Shown: piece by piece, positions 17,693 to 27,800 of the stretch
Position numbering within the stretch: the first letter of the stretch is position 1
Layout of the letters: each line of letters begins with the position of its first letter
Assembly: GCA_023397905.1 (NCBI GenBank)
Contig: JAEWSZ010000169.1
Location: 1-63,924, forward strand
Origin: Bacillota bacterium
Lineage (GTDB): Bacteria > Bacillota > Clostridia > Acetivibrionales > DSM-1351
Direction: 5' to 3'
DNA length: 63,924 nucleotides
Notes under the pieces: generated by a model
What the model was told of the DNA's origin: nothing
Seen by the model: the letters and a program-made list of their open reading frames with translations, nothing else
Databases searched by the model: none
Made by a program: the position numbers and the translations under genes

Positions 17693-17757
17693 AAAGGTAC
17701 GCCGCATATCAATAAACTTCGCTGTCATGCGATATTATTGACACACGCCATACCTTT
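17693..17757. repeat. Short imperfect inverted repeat, related to the element at 29.3 kb
   Basis: About 23 bases at each end pair imperfectly (AAAGGTACGCCGC... with ...ACGCCATACCTTT). The left arm (AAGGTAC-CCGC-ATCAATA-CTTCG) matches the right terminal repeat of the 29,329-29,579 element, and the right arm (TATTGA-ACGCCATACCT) matches its left terminal repeat. It looks like the same family with the centre deleted. Located between two convergent genes, it could also act as a transcription barrier. Confidence 0.65.
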
Positions 17758-17768
17758 ATCCGTAACGC

Positions 17769-17815
17769 CCGTTTCAAGCAAGCAGCAGATATCTGCCGCC
17801 TGGGTTGAAACGCTC
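17769..17815 (-). terminator. Stem-loop downstream of rnj
   Basis: CGTTTCAA and TTGAAACG pair, enclosing a second palindrome GCAGATATCTGC. No T-run follows in the leftward direction, so it may act as a 3' stabilising hairpin rather than a strong terminator. Confidence 0.45.
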
Positions 17816-17820
17816 ATTTG

Positions 17821-19488
17821 TTATATTTCCATAATAATAGGAAGGATCATGGGCTTGCGCTTTGTTTTCTCATAAATGCAATCCTTTAAAGCTTCGCGGA
17901 TTGCGGATTTTCTTATGGACCAATCCCCGTGGTTTTTGCCGTCACACTTGTATACGGCTTCCTTGGCTATTTCCTTGAGCTGATCCATCAGATCCTCCGA
18001 CTCCCTCACATATACAAAACCCCTGGAAATAATATCAGGACCGGCCACCACATTTCCGGTATCGCCTTCAATGGTTATTACCACCACGATCAAACCGTCC
18101 TGGGACAGGTGTTTTCTATCCCTCAAAACCACGTTGCCCACATCGCCCACGCCCAGGCCGTCCACAAGAACTTTGCCCGCTGTGACGCTTCCGTTTATTT
18201 TGGCCGAGTCATTGGTGAGCTCCAGTACCTTTCCTATTTCCAGTATAAAAGTGTCCTCTTTCTGCATGCCCATTCTAACCGCAAGGTCCGCATGCTGCCT
18301 CAGATGCCTGTGCTCGCCGTGGACCGGCATGAAAAACTTCGGCTTTACCAGGCAATGTATGAGCTTGATCTCCTCCTGGCAGGCGTGGCCCGAAACATGG
18401 GTGTCGGCCAAAGCTTCGTATATTACGTTGGCGCCCTTTTTAAACAGCTCGTTTATTACTCGCGATATGAGTTTCTCATTTCCCGGAATAGGTGACGCCG
18501 ATATTATAACAGTATCCCCCGGCACTATCTCAACCTTTTTGTGCTCTGAAAAAGTGATCCTGGTCAGGGCCGACATAGGCTCTCCCTGGCTTCCCGTGGT
18601 GATTATAACAAGTTTGTCCTGGGGAACCTTATCCATATTTTCCATGTCCACCAGCACGCCTTCGGGCACATTGAGATATCCCAGATCCATGGCCACATTG
18701 ACCACATTTATCATACTTCTGCCTATAACGGTTACTTTCCTTCCGAATTTAACCGCCGAGTTAAAAATCTGCTGGACCCTGTGGACATTGGAAGCAAAGG
18801 TTGCCACCAGTATTCTGCTCCTGCAGTTCATGAAAATCTCATTGAAAGTCTGGCCCACAGTCCTTTCAGACATTGTATAGCCTTCCTTTTCAACATTTGT
18901 ACTGTCGCACATCAGCAATAAAACGCCTTTTTTTCCAAGCTCCGCAAGTCTTGCCAGATCCATGGGTTTACCCTCGATAGGCGTATAATCGATTTTGAAA
19001 TCGCCTGTGTGAATTATGGTTCCGATAGGCGTAAATATTGCCAGTGAAACAGAGTCGGCAATACTGTGGGTAGCCCTGATAAACTCCACCTTGAAGGCGC
19101 CCAGCTCAATAGTTTGTCCTGCCTGTACATTTTCCAGGCGTACCAGGTCAACCAGCCCATGTTCCTCCAGCTTGTATTTCACCAGACCAAGAGTCAGCCT
19201 GGTACCGTACACAGGAACATTCAATTCTCTTAAAACATACGGCAATGCGCCTATATGGTCTTCATGACCGTGAGTCAGTACGATTGCCCTTACCTTCTCT
19301 TTATTTTTAATCAGATAGCTTACATCCGGTATGACAAGGTCTATTCCAAGCATTTCATCCTCAGGAAAAGAAAGACCGCAGTCAACTACTATAATGTCAT
19401 CGCCATATTCAAACGCTGTAATATTCTTTCCTATTTCCTGCAAACCACCCAGTGGTATAACTTTTAATTTCTTTTTACTTTTTGACAC
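17821..19488 (-). CDS. rnj: Ribonuclease J
   Basis: A 555-residue RNase J, the central 5'-3' exonuclease and endonuclease of mRNA decay and rRNA maturation in Firmicutes. It opens with the family signature IPLGGLQEIGKN, then has the beta-CASP metal site THGHEDHIGALPYV, a second metal/phosphate part THSIADSV...IHTGDFK, the beta-CASP motif near GSQGEPMSAL, and the C-terminal PVHGEHRHL histidines. Length and motif order are those of functional RNase J1. It starts at GTG 19488 with GGAGG seven bases upstream. It is a single gene here, flanked by a gene-poor region on its 5' side. Confidence 0.96.
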   Translation of the reverse strand: MSKSKKKLKVIPLGGLQEIGKNITAFEYGDDIIVVDCGLSFPEDEMLGIDLVIPDVSYLIKNKEKVRAIVLTHGHEDHIGALPYVLRELNVPVYGTRLTLGLVKYKLEEHGLVDLVRLENVQAGQTIELGAFKVEFIRATHSIADSVSLAIFTPIGTIIHTGDFKIDYTPIEGKPMDLARLAELGKKGVLLLMCDSTNVEKEGYTMSERTVGQTFNEIFMNCRSRILVATFASNVHRVQQIFNSAVKFGRKVTVIGRSMINVVNVAMDLGYLNVPEGVLVDMENMDKVPQDKLVIITTGSQGEPMSALTRITFSEHKKVEIVPGDTVIISASPIPGNEKLISRVINELFKKGANVIYEALADTHVSGHACQEEIKLIHCLVKPKFFMPVHGEHRHLRQHADLAVRMGMQKEDTFILEIGKVLELTNDSAKINGSVTAGKVLVDGLGVGDVGNVVLRDRKHLSQDGLIVVVITIEGDTGNVVAGPDIISRGFVYVRESEDLMDQLKEIAKEAVYKCDGKNHGDWSIRKSAIREALKDCIYEKTKRKPMILPIIMEI

Positions 19489-20255
19489 AATTAAACCTCC
19501 AATTTAACCATATAAAATAACTGCAAACATATTTTTTGTAATACAGTACTACTAATTCTTTCCACCAAATCCCTATTCTTTAACAGCATAATGCAATCTC
19601 GTCGGAAATTCTGAGTTCCCACGACTAAAAATAAATCCCAATATCACGGCGACCATCTATACGCCTCAAACCTTCAAATATCCGAAACTGCCGCAGGAAT
19701 GCCTGCAACCACCCCTTCAGCAGTATCAACACCAAAAGACTCTTGCTCATAGTAAGTCAGCCACTTCAGCTTCATCTGAAAATATTAATAAAACCTCCTC
19801 GCTTACAAAACCGGTAAAATATACTTATTAACGGTGGATATTTAACATCGGCCTGTATTTAGTTAATTTTTTTAAATTTATTAAACACGGTTTCTTACCC
19901 GTAATTACAAACCTTTACTCAACGTTCTGGGATTGAACCTGGCGACACATGGTCCTCCCTTTTAATAACAAGTCTTCCCACAAAGAACAAAATTTTTTCA
20001 TGTTCAACATTAAATCGTGAAAATGATTTTCTTAAGACTCTTGCAGAATATTTTTCCCAAAAGCTTACCAATTTTACAAACTTTTGAAGATAATCATAAA
20101 AAATTACAATTACTTATATAATTCTATCATATAAAAAAAGGTTTTTCCAGCATGAAATATTTCTATGGTTCATACGGGCTTCTCCCAGGTTTTACTGCCG
20201 CTTTCCCTTAAGCAAATCTCCATTTTTCAATATTTCCGAAGCTTTTAAATAAATA
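19489..20255. other. Gene-poor region upstream of rnj
   Basis: About 770 bases with no credible long gene on either strand. A leftward 11-codon frame near 19,917-19,952 follows GGGAGG but with only three bases between SD and ATG, so I do not call it. The stretch may be a long rnj leader or contain unrecognised RNA. Confidence 0.4.
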
Positions 20256-20284
20256 TTGACACCATCCGTTTTTGATTCTATAAT
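20256..20284 (+). promoter_or_regulatory. Perfect-consensus sigma-A promoter
   Basis: TTGACA (20256-20261), exactly 17 bp, TATAAT (20279-20284): 12 of 12 matches at ideal spacing. No protein gene follows; a terminator lies about 70-90 bases downstream. Confidence 0.85.
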
Positions 20285-20290
20285 AATACT

Positions 20291-20380
20291 ACTATTTAGT
20301 TACGATCTCTTTTGTTTTACCCGGACTATTAAACAAAGACGATTATGCGAAAAGCAGAAGTTTTACTTCTGCTTTTTGTA
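20291..20380 (+). ncRNA. Candidate small RNA (about 90 nt)
   Basis: Bounded by the perfect promoter at 20256-20284 and an intrinsic terminator at 20350-20380. Within it TCTTTTGTTT (near 20308) pairs with AAACAAAGA (near 20331) around a C-rich loop TACCCGGACTATT; the second hairpin is the terminator. No SD-led ORF is present. The accessible CCCGG loop could pair with G-rich ribosome sites, as seen in some Firmicute regulatory RNAs. No Rfam family is recognised by eye. Confidence 0.55.
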
Positions 20381-20381
20381 T
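20350..20381 (+). terminator. Terminator of the candidate small RNA
   Basis: AAAGCAGAAGT pairs with ACTTCTGCTTT around a TTT loop, followed by TT. A-runs on the left would allow function in both directions. Confidence 0.8.
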
Positions 20382-20622
20382 TTGTCCCAAAACCGCGGGG
20401 TCATATCCATCAGCATTTTCAAAGTCAATAAACAATCAAAAGCAATCAGATTGATTATAAGTACTATATTAAATTATGTCAATAATTTATATTCTTTATG
20501 TTTTTACATCCTCTAAAATTGTCCTGTCAAAATTTCAAACTCCACCGGGAAATTAATAAAATGGCATAACAAACTTCCAGTCTCAAAAATTTTATCAAAA
20601 AAATTTATTACTTCCCCAAACA

Positions 20623-20656
20623 ATAAAAAAGCCCCTAAAGTAAATTTAGAGGCTTT
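20623..20656 (-). terminator. Terminator of tRNA-Gln
   Basis: Read leftward: AAGCCTCTAAA pairs with TTTAGGGGCTT, with a short loop, followed by TTTTTATTG. It starts directly after the tRNA CCA end. Confidence 0.85.
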
Positions 20657-20730
20657 TGGCTGCGGGTCAAGGATTTGAACCCTGACGAACTGAGCCAGAG
20701 TCAGTCGTGCTGCCATTACACAAACCCGCA
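20657..20730 (-). tRNA. tRNA-Gln (CUG)
   Basis: A 74-nt tRNA with encoded CCA (20657-20659). Acceptor TGCGGGT pairs with ACCCGCA, discriminator G. The weak U1-A72 pair is characteristic of tRNA-Gln. The anticodon stem ACTGA/TCAGT encloses loop CTCTGGC, giving anticodon CTG, which reads CAG. T-loop is GGTTCAAATCC. Confidence 0.95.
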
Positions 20731-20847
20731 ATGCCGTCAACAAAAAGTATTTTAGCACAATTCCATTTATTGTGTCAACAGGTTTTTTATATTTTTATGA
20801 TAATTTTCCCCGGTAGTCCCGGAATTATTCCGATTCCTGCCGGACAA

Positions 20848-20879
20848 GTGAACCTGTAAATCTTTTTTCACAGGTTCAC
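20848..20879 (-). other. Hairpin downstream of addA
   Basis: GTGAACCTGT (20848-20857) and ACAGGTTCAC (20870-20879) form a perfect 10-bp stem. In the leftward direction no T-run follows, so termination is uncertain. It lies about 40 bases after the addA stop. Confidence 0.5.
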
Positions 20880-20920
20880 CCTCTTATGAATCCTGAATTC
20901 CGGCTTCTGGCACTCAAAGC

Positions 20921-23900
20921 CTACATCTCCACCAGCTCGCCTTTCGAGAACAAATATATATACCGCTCGCTGACAGTCATTCCGGTGAGCTTCTCCAGCG
21001 CCCTGGCATAGTATGATATCTGCATTCCGTACCTGCCCTTGAGCTCCTGAAGGTTCCCATCGCGAATATAGTCAGTTTTATAATCCAGAAGAATGATTTT
21101 TCCGTCCTCTTCAAAATAGCAGTCTATTACACCCTGCAAAAGTATTTTTTCATCCTGACCGCCCTGGTTTTCCCCCTCATCTCCTATTGTGCCGTATAAC
21201 TCGGTATACGGCAGTTCCAGGTTAAATGGGACTTCACGGTGTACGCCTCCTGCCGTATTCATCCTTTTGCATATAGGTGACATAATAAACCTACGGATTT
21301 TATTTATGTCAATAGAATCAGCCTGCTGACCGGTAATCAGCTCTTTTTCAACCATGCCGGAAATCTGGCTTTTTATATCGCTGTTTTCAAAATCCATGTG
21401 CTGCATGACAAAATGTATTATTGTGCCCTTTTCCGCTGCGGACAACCCCTTCTTTTCCTGCAGGAACACCGGCTTTTTTATGCTGGATTTACGCACTTCC
21501 GGAAGCTCTTCACCCTCGTCGTTTATGCTGAAATACCTCTTTATTTCCGTAACGGATATTTTGGTGGGTATATTTGTCAAATGGTTGTACCTGTATTTCC
21601 AGGACAGTCTCCGGTCTATCTCTGCGCATATCCCGTCTTCTGCCTCTCCGCTTCCGGAACCCTTCCCCTCCAGCCACTCCCATAATAAGCCCTCCTGTGC
21701 CGTAATGCCGGCCTCAAGCTTTTTCGCAGCTTCAATATGGCTTTGATTGTAAAGCTTTATTTCCCAATTGGATTCATCCTTTACGGTTCCGGAAAACTCG
21801 GTTCCCAGTCCGGCGGCGTCCCGGAGCTTTCCTCCATCCGGATGCCTTATGACCGCCGGGCAGATCCAATCCAGATAGTTCCGGGCTTTCAGCATTTCAT
21901 GCACAGGCAGCTTTGTCAATAACTGCCGGCTGTCTCCGTGAAGCTCCGCCGAAGCCATCCATCTGGCTGCGGCTTTCTCAAGGTTACCGGCAGTACCCGT
22001 GAGAATCAGCTTTTCTCTCGCCCTTGTCAGGGCCACGTATAAAATCCTCATCTCCTCCGACAGGGTTTCCAGCTTTACCTTTTGCGCAATGGCCAGCTTG
22101 GGCGCGGAAGGATATTTTATCCTTTTTCTGTAGTCGACAAAATCAGGGCCGAAACCAAGCTCCTGATGGAGCAAAATACTTTTGTACATGTCCTGCATGT
22201 TGAATTTTTTTCCGCAGCCGCATAAAAATACAACGGGGAATTCAAGTCCCTTGCTTTTATGAATGCTCATCAGCCTTACCACATTGTCATTCTCTCCCAG
22301 AACCTTTGCGCTTCCCATGTCTCCCTTGCTTGTTTTAAGCCTGTCGATGAAGCTGATAAAATTAAACAGCCCTTTGAAGCTGGTCTTTTCAAACTGCAGC
22401 GACCTTTCAAACAACACCCTCAGGTTCGCCTGCTTCCTGTCACCATCCTGCATTGCGCCTACAATGCTGTAGTAGCCCGTATCGTTGTACAGCTGCCATA
22501 TAAGCTTGTGGGTGGACATATAAAGGGACATGGAGCGCCACTGTTCAAGCCTTTTTAAAAAGCCGGCCGCCTTGGGGCCCGTATTGCTTTCAGTCACGGC
22601 CAGCAGCTTCAGTGCGTCAAACAGTGCCGCCTTGCGGTCGGCCAGCCGGAGCTCCGCCAGTTCGCTTGTGGTGAAGTTAACTATGGGGGATCTCAGTACC
22701 GACAGAAGCGGAATATCCTGATATGGATTGTCGATTATCTGAAGCAGCGACAAAACCACCTGTACCTCGGGAGTTTTAAAAAAACCGCTGGAGGTATCCG
22801 CAAAAGTCGGTATGGACGCGCGGGAAAATTCCTCGCAGAACACTTCAGTCCAGTTTTTAGTCGTTCGGAGCAATATGACTATATCCTTAAACTGCAGGTC
22901 CCTGTATTGGTTTATTTTTCTGTCAAATACGCTGAACCTCCTGCCGTCCTTATCCGGCTGAAGGAGCTCTATTATTCTGTTTGCAGCCATTCTGGCCTCT
23001 TTTTGAATATTGTCCAGTATCTCCTCCTCAAGCTCCTCCCCGGCTTCCAATGACTCCGGCAGGCTTTCCGCCTCTTCTTCTTCCTCCTCTGTCCGGGCTG
23101 ACGAGGTATCGGCCAAAAGCAGCTCAACACTTCCTCCCGCAAATCTTTCCTCCCCCGTAATATCAGCATAGCTCGCCCCCGGATTCAGCTCTTCGGTTTC
23201 GGTATAGTCAAGCTCTCCCACACTTTCGGACATTATCTGCCTGAATATGAAGTTTACTCCGTCCACTACCTCTTTTCTGCTTCTGAAGTTTTTAAACAGG
23301 AGTATTTTTCTGTATAAATCGCCCGGCTGCTCCGCATAGCTGTTGTATTTGTCCAGAAACAGCTCGGGTTTTGCCTGCCTGAACCTGTATATGCTCTGTT
23401 TGACGTCACCCACCATAAACACATTCGGAGTGCCTCTGTCCTCTCTGGATATCATGCTTATTATTATTTCCTGCACCAGATTGCTGTCCTGGTACTCATC
23501 CACCAATATTTCGGTAAATCTCCGCTTATATGTATCCGCGATACCGGTAGGACGGATTTTTCCGTCTTCTCCGGTTTCAGACAGTATTTTCAGGCAAAAG
23601 TGTTCCAGGTCGTTAAAATCGACCGCCGTCTTCCGGCGCTTCTTTTCCGAATATCTGCCTCCAAACTCTATGACAAGCCGTGCGGCGCACTTCAGCACCG
23701 GATATATCACCTTGAGATCAGCGGCTATTTCTTCGGATTTCTGGAGAAAAACCTCTTCCTTCAGATTTTTTATGCAGGCTTTCAACTCGTCTCTCGTCTG
23801 CTTCACACTTTCCTGCAGCTGTTTATCCGCCTCGCTTCCGCAGCGGGGCAGGGTTTCAAACACATAAGCCTGCAGGCAGGAATTTATGGCATCCCAGCCA

Positions 23901-24766
23901 TTGGCGGAATGTGAAATTCCGGAATGGCCGGCCGCTGCTTTTGGGCTCACCATGCTGCTTTCACAGATATTGCACAGTTCTTTGAGCTTGTCCGCATCAT
24001 TGCAGAATACCGGCAGATACTTTTCAAACCCCGGAGCGTACTCCAGCTTTTTGCAGGCCGCGTCCATGAGCGCCTGCATACCCTTCAGACGGGTTATCAC
24101 CGATTGCAGCAGTATCTGTCCCCATACGGTTCCGGCAAAATCCGCTCCGGAAGCCTCATTATAGTTTTCAACCTGGCTGAGGAGCCATTGCTCCGGCCAT
24201 GGATAGCTCTGTACAAAACCGTATATGTTAAGCACCATATCCTGAAGCTTCTGGTCGTCGCGGTTGGAGCCGTAAGATTCCAGAAGCTCATAAAAGTCAT
24301 TGTTATTTTCTTCGTCCTCATACAGCTCTTCAAAAAGCTCATTCAAGGTCTCTATTTTCATGAGCGAGGCTTCCGTCTCATCCAGAATCCTGAAGCCCGG
24401 GTCAATATCAATGCTCTGGAAATTATTCCTGATGACCTCAAGGCAAAATGAATGAATAGTTGTAATTGCCGCCTTGTTCAGCAGCGTCAGCTGCCTGTGT
24501 ATGTTTTTCGATTCCTTTTTCTCCTCTATGACCCGTGAAATGGCGGCCCCGATCCTTTCTCTCATCTCTGTGGCAGCGGCATTTGTAAAGGTTACCACCA
24601 GTAAGGAGTCAATATCAACAGGCTCTTTTTCATCCATGATTTTCTGAATGATCCGTTCCACAAGCACAGCTGTCTTTCCCGCTCCCGCGGCAGCCGCAAC
24701 CAGCAGGTTGCAGTCCTTTTCCGTTATGGCGGCATACTGTTCCTCAGTCCATTTTGTATCAGACAT
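20921..24766 (-). CDS. addA: ATP-dependent helicase/nuclease subunit A
   Basis: A 1281-residue UvrD-like superfamily 1 helicase fused to a RecB-type nuclease. With AddB it processes double-strand DNA ends to 3' single strands for RecA loading, the Firmicute counterpart of RecBCD. Seen are Walker A AAAAGAGKTAVL (near 25-40), motif II LVDEYQDSN, motif III GDVKQSIYRFRQA, motif VI ILYVALTRAREKL, and the C-terminal nuclease motif ILLDYKTD preceded by FVMQH. Full family length (about 1200-1280). The start at ATG 24766 has GAGGG ten bases upstream. It lies directly downstream of addB in one operon, the usual order. Confidence 0.97.
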   Translation of the reverse strand: MSDTKWTEEQYAAITEKDCNLLVAAAAGAGKTAVLVERIIQKIMDEKEPVDIDSLLVVTFTNAAATEMRERIGAAISRVIEEKKESKNIHRQLTLLNKAAITTIHSFCLEVIRNNFQSIDIDPGFRILDETEASLMKIETLNELFEELYEDEENNNDFYELLESYGSNRDDQKLQDMVLNIYGFVQSYPWPEQWLLSQVENYNEASGADFAGTVWGQILLQSVITRLKGMQALMDAACKKLEYAPGFEKYLPVFCNDADKLKELCNICESSMVSPKAAAGHSGISHSANGWDAINSCLQAYVFETLPRCGSEADKQLQESVKQTRDELKACIKNLKEEVFLQKSEEIAADLKVIYPVLKCAARLVIEFGGRYSEKKRRKTAVDFNDLEHFCLKILSETGEDGKIRPTGIADTYKRRFTEILVDEYQDSNLVQEIIISMISREDRGTPNVFMVGDVKQSIYRFRQAKPELFLDKYNSYAEQPGDLYRKILLFKNFRSRKEVVDGVNFIFRQIMSESVGELDYTETEELNPGASYADITGEERFAGGSVELLLADTSSARTEEEEEEAESLPESLEAGEELEEEILDNIQKEARMAANRIIELLQPDKDGRRFSVFDRKINQYRDLQFKDIVILLRTTKNWTEVFCEEFSRASIPTFADTSSGFFKTPEVQVVLSLLQIIDNPYQDIPLLSVLRSPIVNFTTSELAELRLADRKAALFDALKLLAVTESNTGPKAAGFLKRLEQWRSMSLYMSTHKLIWQLYNDTGYYSIVGAMQDGDRKQANLRVLFERSLQFEKTSFKGLFNFISFIDRLKTSKGDMGSAKVLGENDNVVRLMSIHKSKGLEFPVVFLCGCGKKFNMQDMYKSILLHQELGFGPDFVDYRKRIKYPSAPKLAIAQKVKLETLSEEMRILYVALTRAREKLILTGTAGNLEKAAARWMASAELHGDSRQLLTKLPVHEMLKARNYLDWICPAVIRHPDGGKLRDAAGLGTEFSGTVKDESNWEIKLYNQSHIEAAKKLEAGITAQEGLLWEWLEGKGSGSGEAEDGICAEIDRRLSWKYRYNHLTNIPTKISVTEIKRYFSINDEGEELPEVRKSSIKKPVFLQEKKGLSAAEKGTIIHFVMQHMDFENSDIKSQISGMVEKELITGQQADSIDINKIRRFIMSPICKRMNTAGGVHREVPFNLELPYTELYGTIGDEGENQGGQDEKILLQGVIDCYFEEDGKIILLDYKTDYIRDGNLQELKGRYGMQISYYARALEKLTGMTVSERYIYLFSKGELVEM

Positions 24767-24825
24767 TGTTCAATCCCTCATTCGCGCTGGATGAGCTATT
24801 CCCATCCATTAGTAACAATACTGTT

Positions 24826-27800
24826 TTACTTCCGGGCAGCCTCTGTCATAAGCTGCCATACATCCTCATCAGCCCTGTCATGCAGCAAAGTAAAGCTGTT
24901 TTCCTGCTGAGTCAGGTCAAACTGGCAGATCGAAGAATAGCTGCAATACTGGCAGGAAGTCTGCTTCTTCTTTTTATACGGCTTTATGGGCACATTGCCC
25001 TTGGTTATTTCGGAACACAGGTCCCTGAGCAGTTTTTTGACATAGTCCCGTAAAACCGTAAACTGCTCCAGCGTGGCCACCGAAGATTTCCCCAGCGTAT
25101 CTCCCTTGTTTAATCTGGCAGGTATGATCATGGAGCTACCTTCAATGGTGTTGTCCATGTGTTTTATAAGCTGAACGTCGGCCAGCAGCAGGCCCTTCAT
25201 TTTGAGCTTCCTTATAATTGCCTTTTCAATCTCCTCGGGCTCGCCTGCGCCTGAAACCCTTATAATGGGATCATCCACTTTGAAGTAGAGCATGCCTCCC
25301 GGAAAGAACTCGCCTTCCTCCTGCCTGCCGGAATTTTCCCATATGGCGTCCAGATAGGTAATAAGCTGCATCTGCAAGCCATAATATACATCGCTCAGCC
25401 TGAAATCCTTCTCACCGGATTTGTAGTCCACGATCCTTAGATAGGTTCCCTCGCTTGTTTTCAAGGCATCTACCCTGTCTATCCTGCCCACTAAAGTTAT
25501 TTTTTCTCCGGATTCAAGTTCAATGATTATGGGAGGAAGCTTTCCCCCTTCTCCGAAATCCACTTCATAGCCCACGGGTTCAAAGCTGCCCCGCCTGATG
25601 TGCTCGGCTATGAGCCAGACCGCCCGGGTCACCACTCTCTTGAGCCTTAAGGTCAGCGCCCTGAATCTTTTTGAGCTGCCCAGGATGGTATTCTGCATTC
25701 CCCCCAGCAGGTTGTCCACTATCAGCGACACCTGTTCCCTGCACCAATCCCGTTCAAAGGACCTCCAGGAAATGTCCTGTTCCTCCGCCATTTTAGAAAA
25801 TCTCTCTATGACCGAATGCATGAAGGTTCCCACATCAGGAGGAGTCAGTCTGTATATTTTCCTCTCCCTGGCGCCCAGTCCGTATTGGACGTAGTATGCA
25901 AAGGGGCAGGCGGTATATCTTTCAATCCTGGAAACGCTGGAATACAGGTTGCTTCCATATAGCTCTCGTATTTTTTCCCTGTCCACCGGCAACGCTATAT
26001 TTCTGTATTTAAAGGCATTATTCATAGTCTCGAGCCGCTCGGCCCATTCAGGCTGCTTTGAATACCACTGATGGACGGATTGCCATATTCCGCTTACATC
26101 CGCCCCCTTATTCTTTTCCTTCAGCGCCAGCACCAGCTGGTTAAATGCGGGTATGGGCGCTGAAATGGCCTGAAGGCTTTGCCGGGTGTTTTCCGGTTCC
26201 GGAAGGTTATTCTTCTCAGTTATCATGGGAAATAGCTTCCGGAGCCTGGAGATTATTATGGAGGGCCTCATGGTTTTGCCTTCATGGTCGGCAATAGGCC
26301 AGCTTACTCTAAGGTAATTCTTCGGCATGGCAAGCGTCCTGTAAATGAGGAACTGCTCGTCAAATACCCTGGCTTTCGTGTCATTGGCCAGTTCAATGCC
26401 CTTCTGGTTCAGAGCAAGCCTGTCTGAATCCGACAGAATGCCTTCGCTCATTCCCGCTGAAGGAAATATTCCGTCATTGGTGCCCAAAATATACAGAGCC
26501 TTTATTTCATGGCTTTTGGAGTGTTCCGCGCTTCCCACCAGAACCTGGTCAAGGGATACCGGTATTGTGGAAATCTTGTATTCTGCCAATCCGATTTTAA
26601 GTATATTGGCAAACCTTTCAATGCCAAGCGTATCATCTCCCAGGACCTCCACCACCTGATCGAAAACTTCCATGAGTATATTCCAGACCTGCTCATATTC
26701 ATTTGCAAGCCGTAAATTGCCAGTGTCCGAAAATTGCCTGATATACTCCTCTATCCTACGGTCGGCTCCCATTTCAATCAGATAGTCATACAGGCATGCG
26801 CATATGTCGGCCGCTTTTTTCCTTCCTTTTGTCTTTTCCCTGAACCTGAAAAGCGGCTCGCAAATTTCCCTTCTCAATCCATTTATTTCAAAAAGAGCCT
26901 GTTCAAGCTCTGCGTCCAATCCGTCCTCGGACACCAGCTCAGGCGTCATTTTCCAGTCAGTGTCTTTTGTCCAGTAGCTCCCCCGTATCCCGCAGGCCAG
27001 CACATAATTTTCAAGCTTGTCTATACGGGATTTTTCAAAGCCTGTGAGGCCTGATTTCAAATATCTGAAAACAGCCTCATAGGACCAGTTTTCAATAAAA
27101 ATATCGAGCATTGACAGAACCAGTCTCATTAAAGGATGATCCGAAATTTCCGATTTGGAATCTATAAAACAGGGTATGCCGTATTCCTCGAAGACCGCTT
27201 CTATGAGTTCACGGTAGCCTTCCAGGTTTCTCGTGACGACTCCGATATCCTTGAACCTGAGCCCATTATCCCTGCACTGTCTGATAATGTCCCTGGCGCA
27301 TTCCTCGATTTCGGAATATATATTTACGGCCTCAAAAAGCTCTATGTCGGCCGTGGCTTTCCCGTAGGGCCTGTGCGGATACTGAAAATAGTTTGCCTCA
27401 AGGCTTGCCAGCTCTTCGCTGTCAGCGAATCTGGGCACTTTACCGCCGTTTAACCCCACGGAGCGCAAAACGGTCACCAGGTTTTCCTCCGCAGTATTTA
27501 CAAATTTTTTATAGGTTTTTTTTGCCGGAGAGAAAATATCCGATATATCCGAACCTTCGTCCTCCAGAACATCGGTGCATATGGTTATATACACCATATT
27601 GGCCTTTTGCATAAGCTTTGCAATAACCTGGAATTCCTGGGGCGTAAAGCCCGAAAATCCGTCTATCCATATCTCCGAATCATCATACATGGCCGTACGG
27701 TCAAGCTTGTCCGACAATATGGTAAGTTCGTCGTCGGCATCTCTGTATCTGGCAGCCAGCATGTCCTCAAAACGGGAATATATCAATTTTATTTCTTTCA

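Noticed and set aside
19917..19952. 11-codon leftward ORF with GGGAGG upstream
   Set aside because: Only three bases separate the SD from ATG, and no attenuator hairpin was found between it and rnj.
20256..20516. 86-residue rightward ORF
   Set aside because: It begins inside the -35 box of the perfect promoter and crosses the terminator; no SD.
20513..20758. 81-residue leftward ORF
   Set aside because: It covers the tRNA-Gln gene and its terminator, so it is an artefact.
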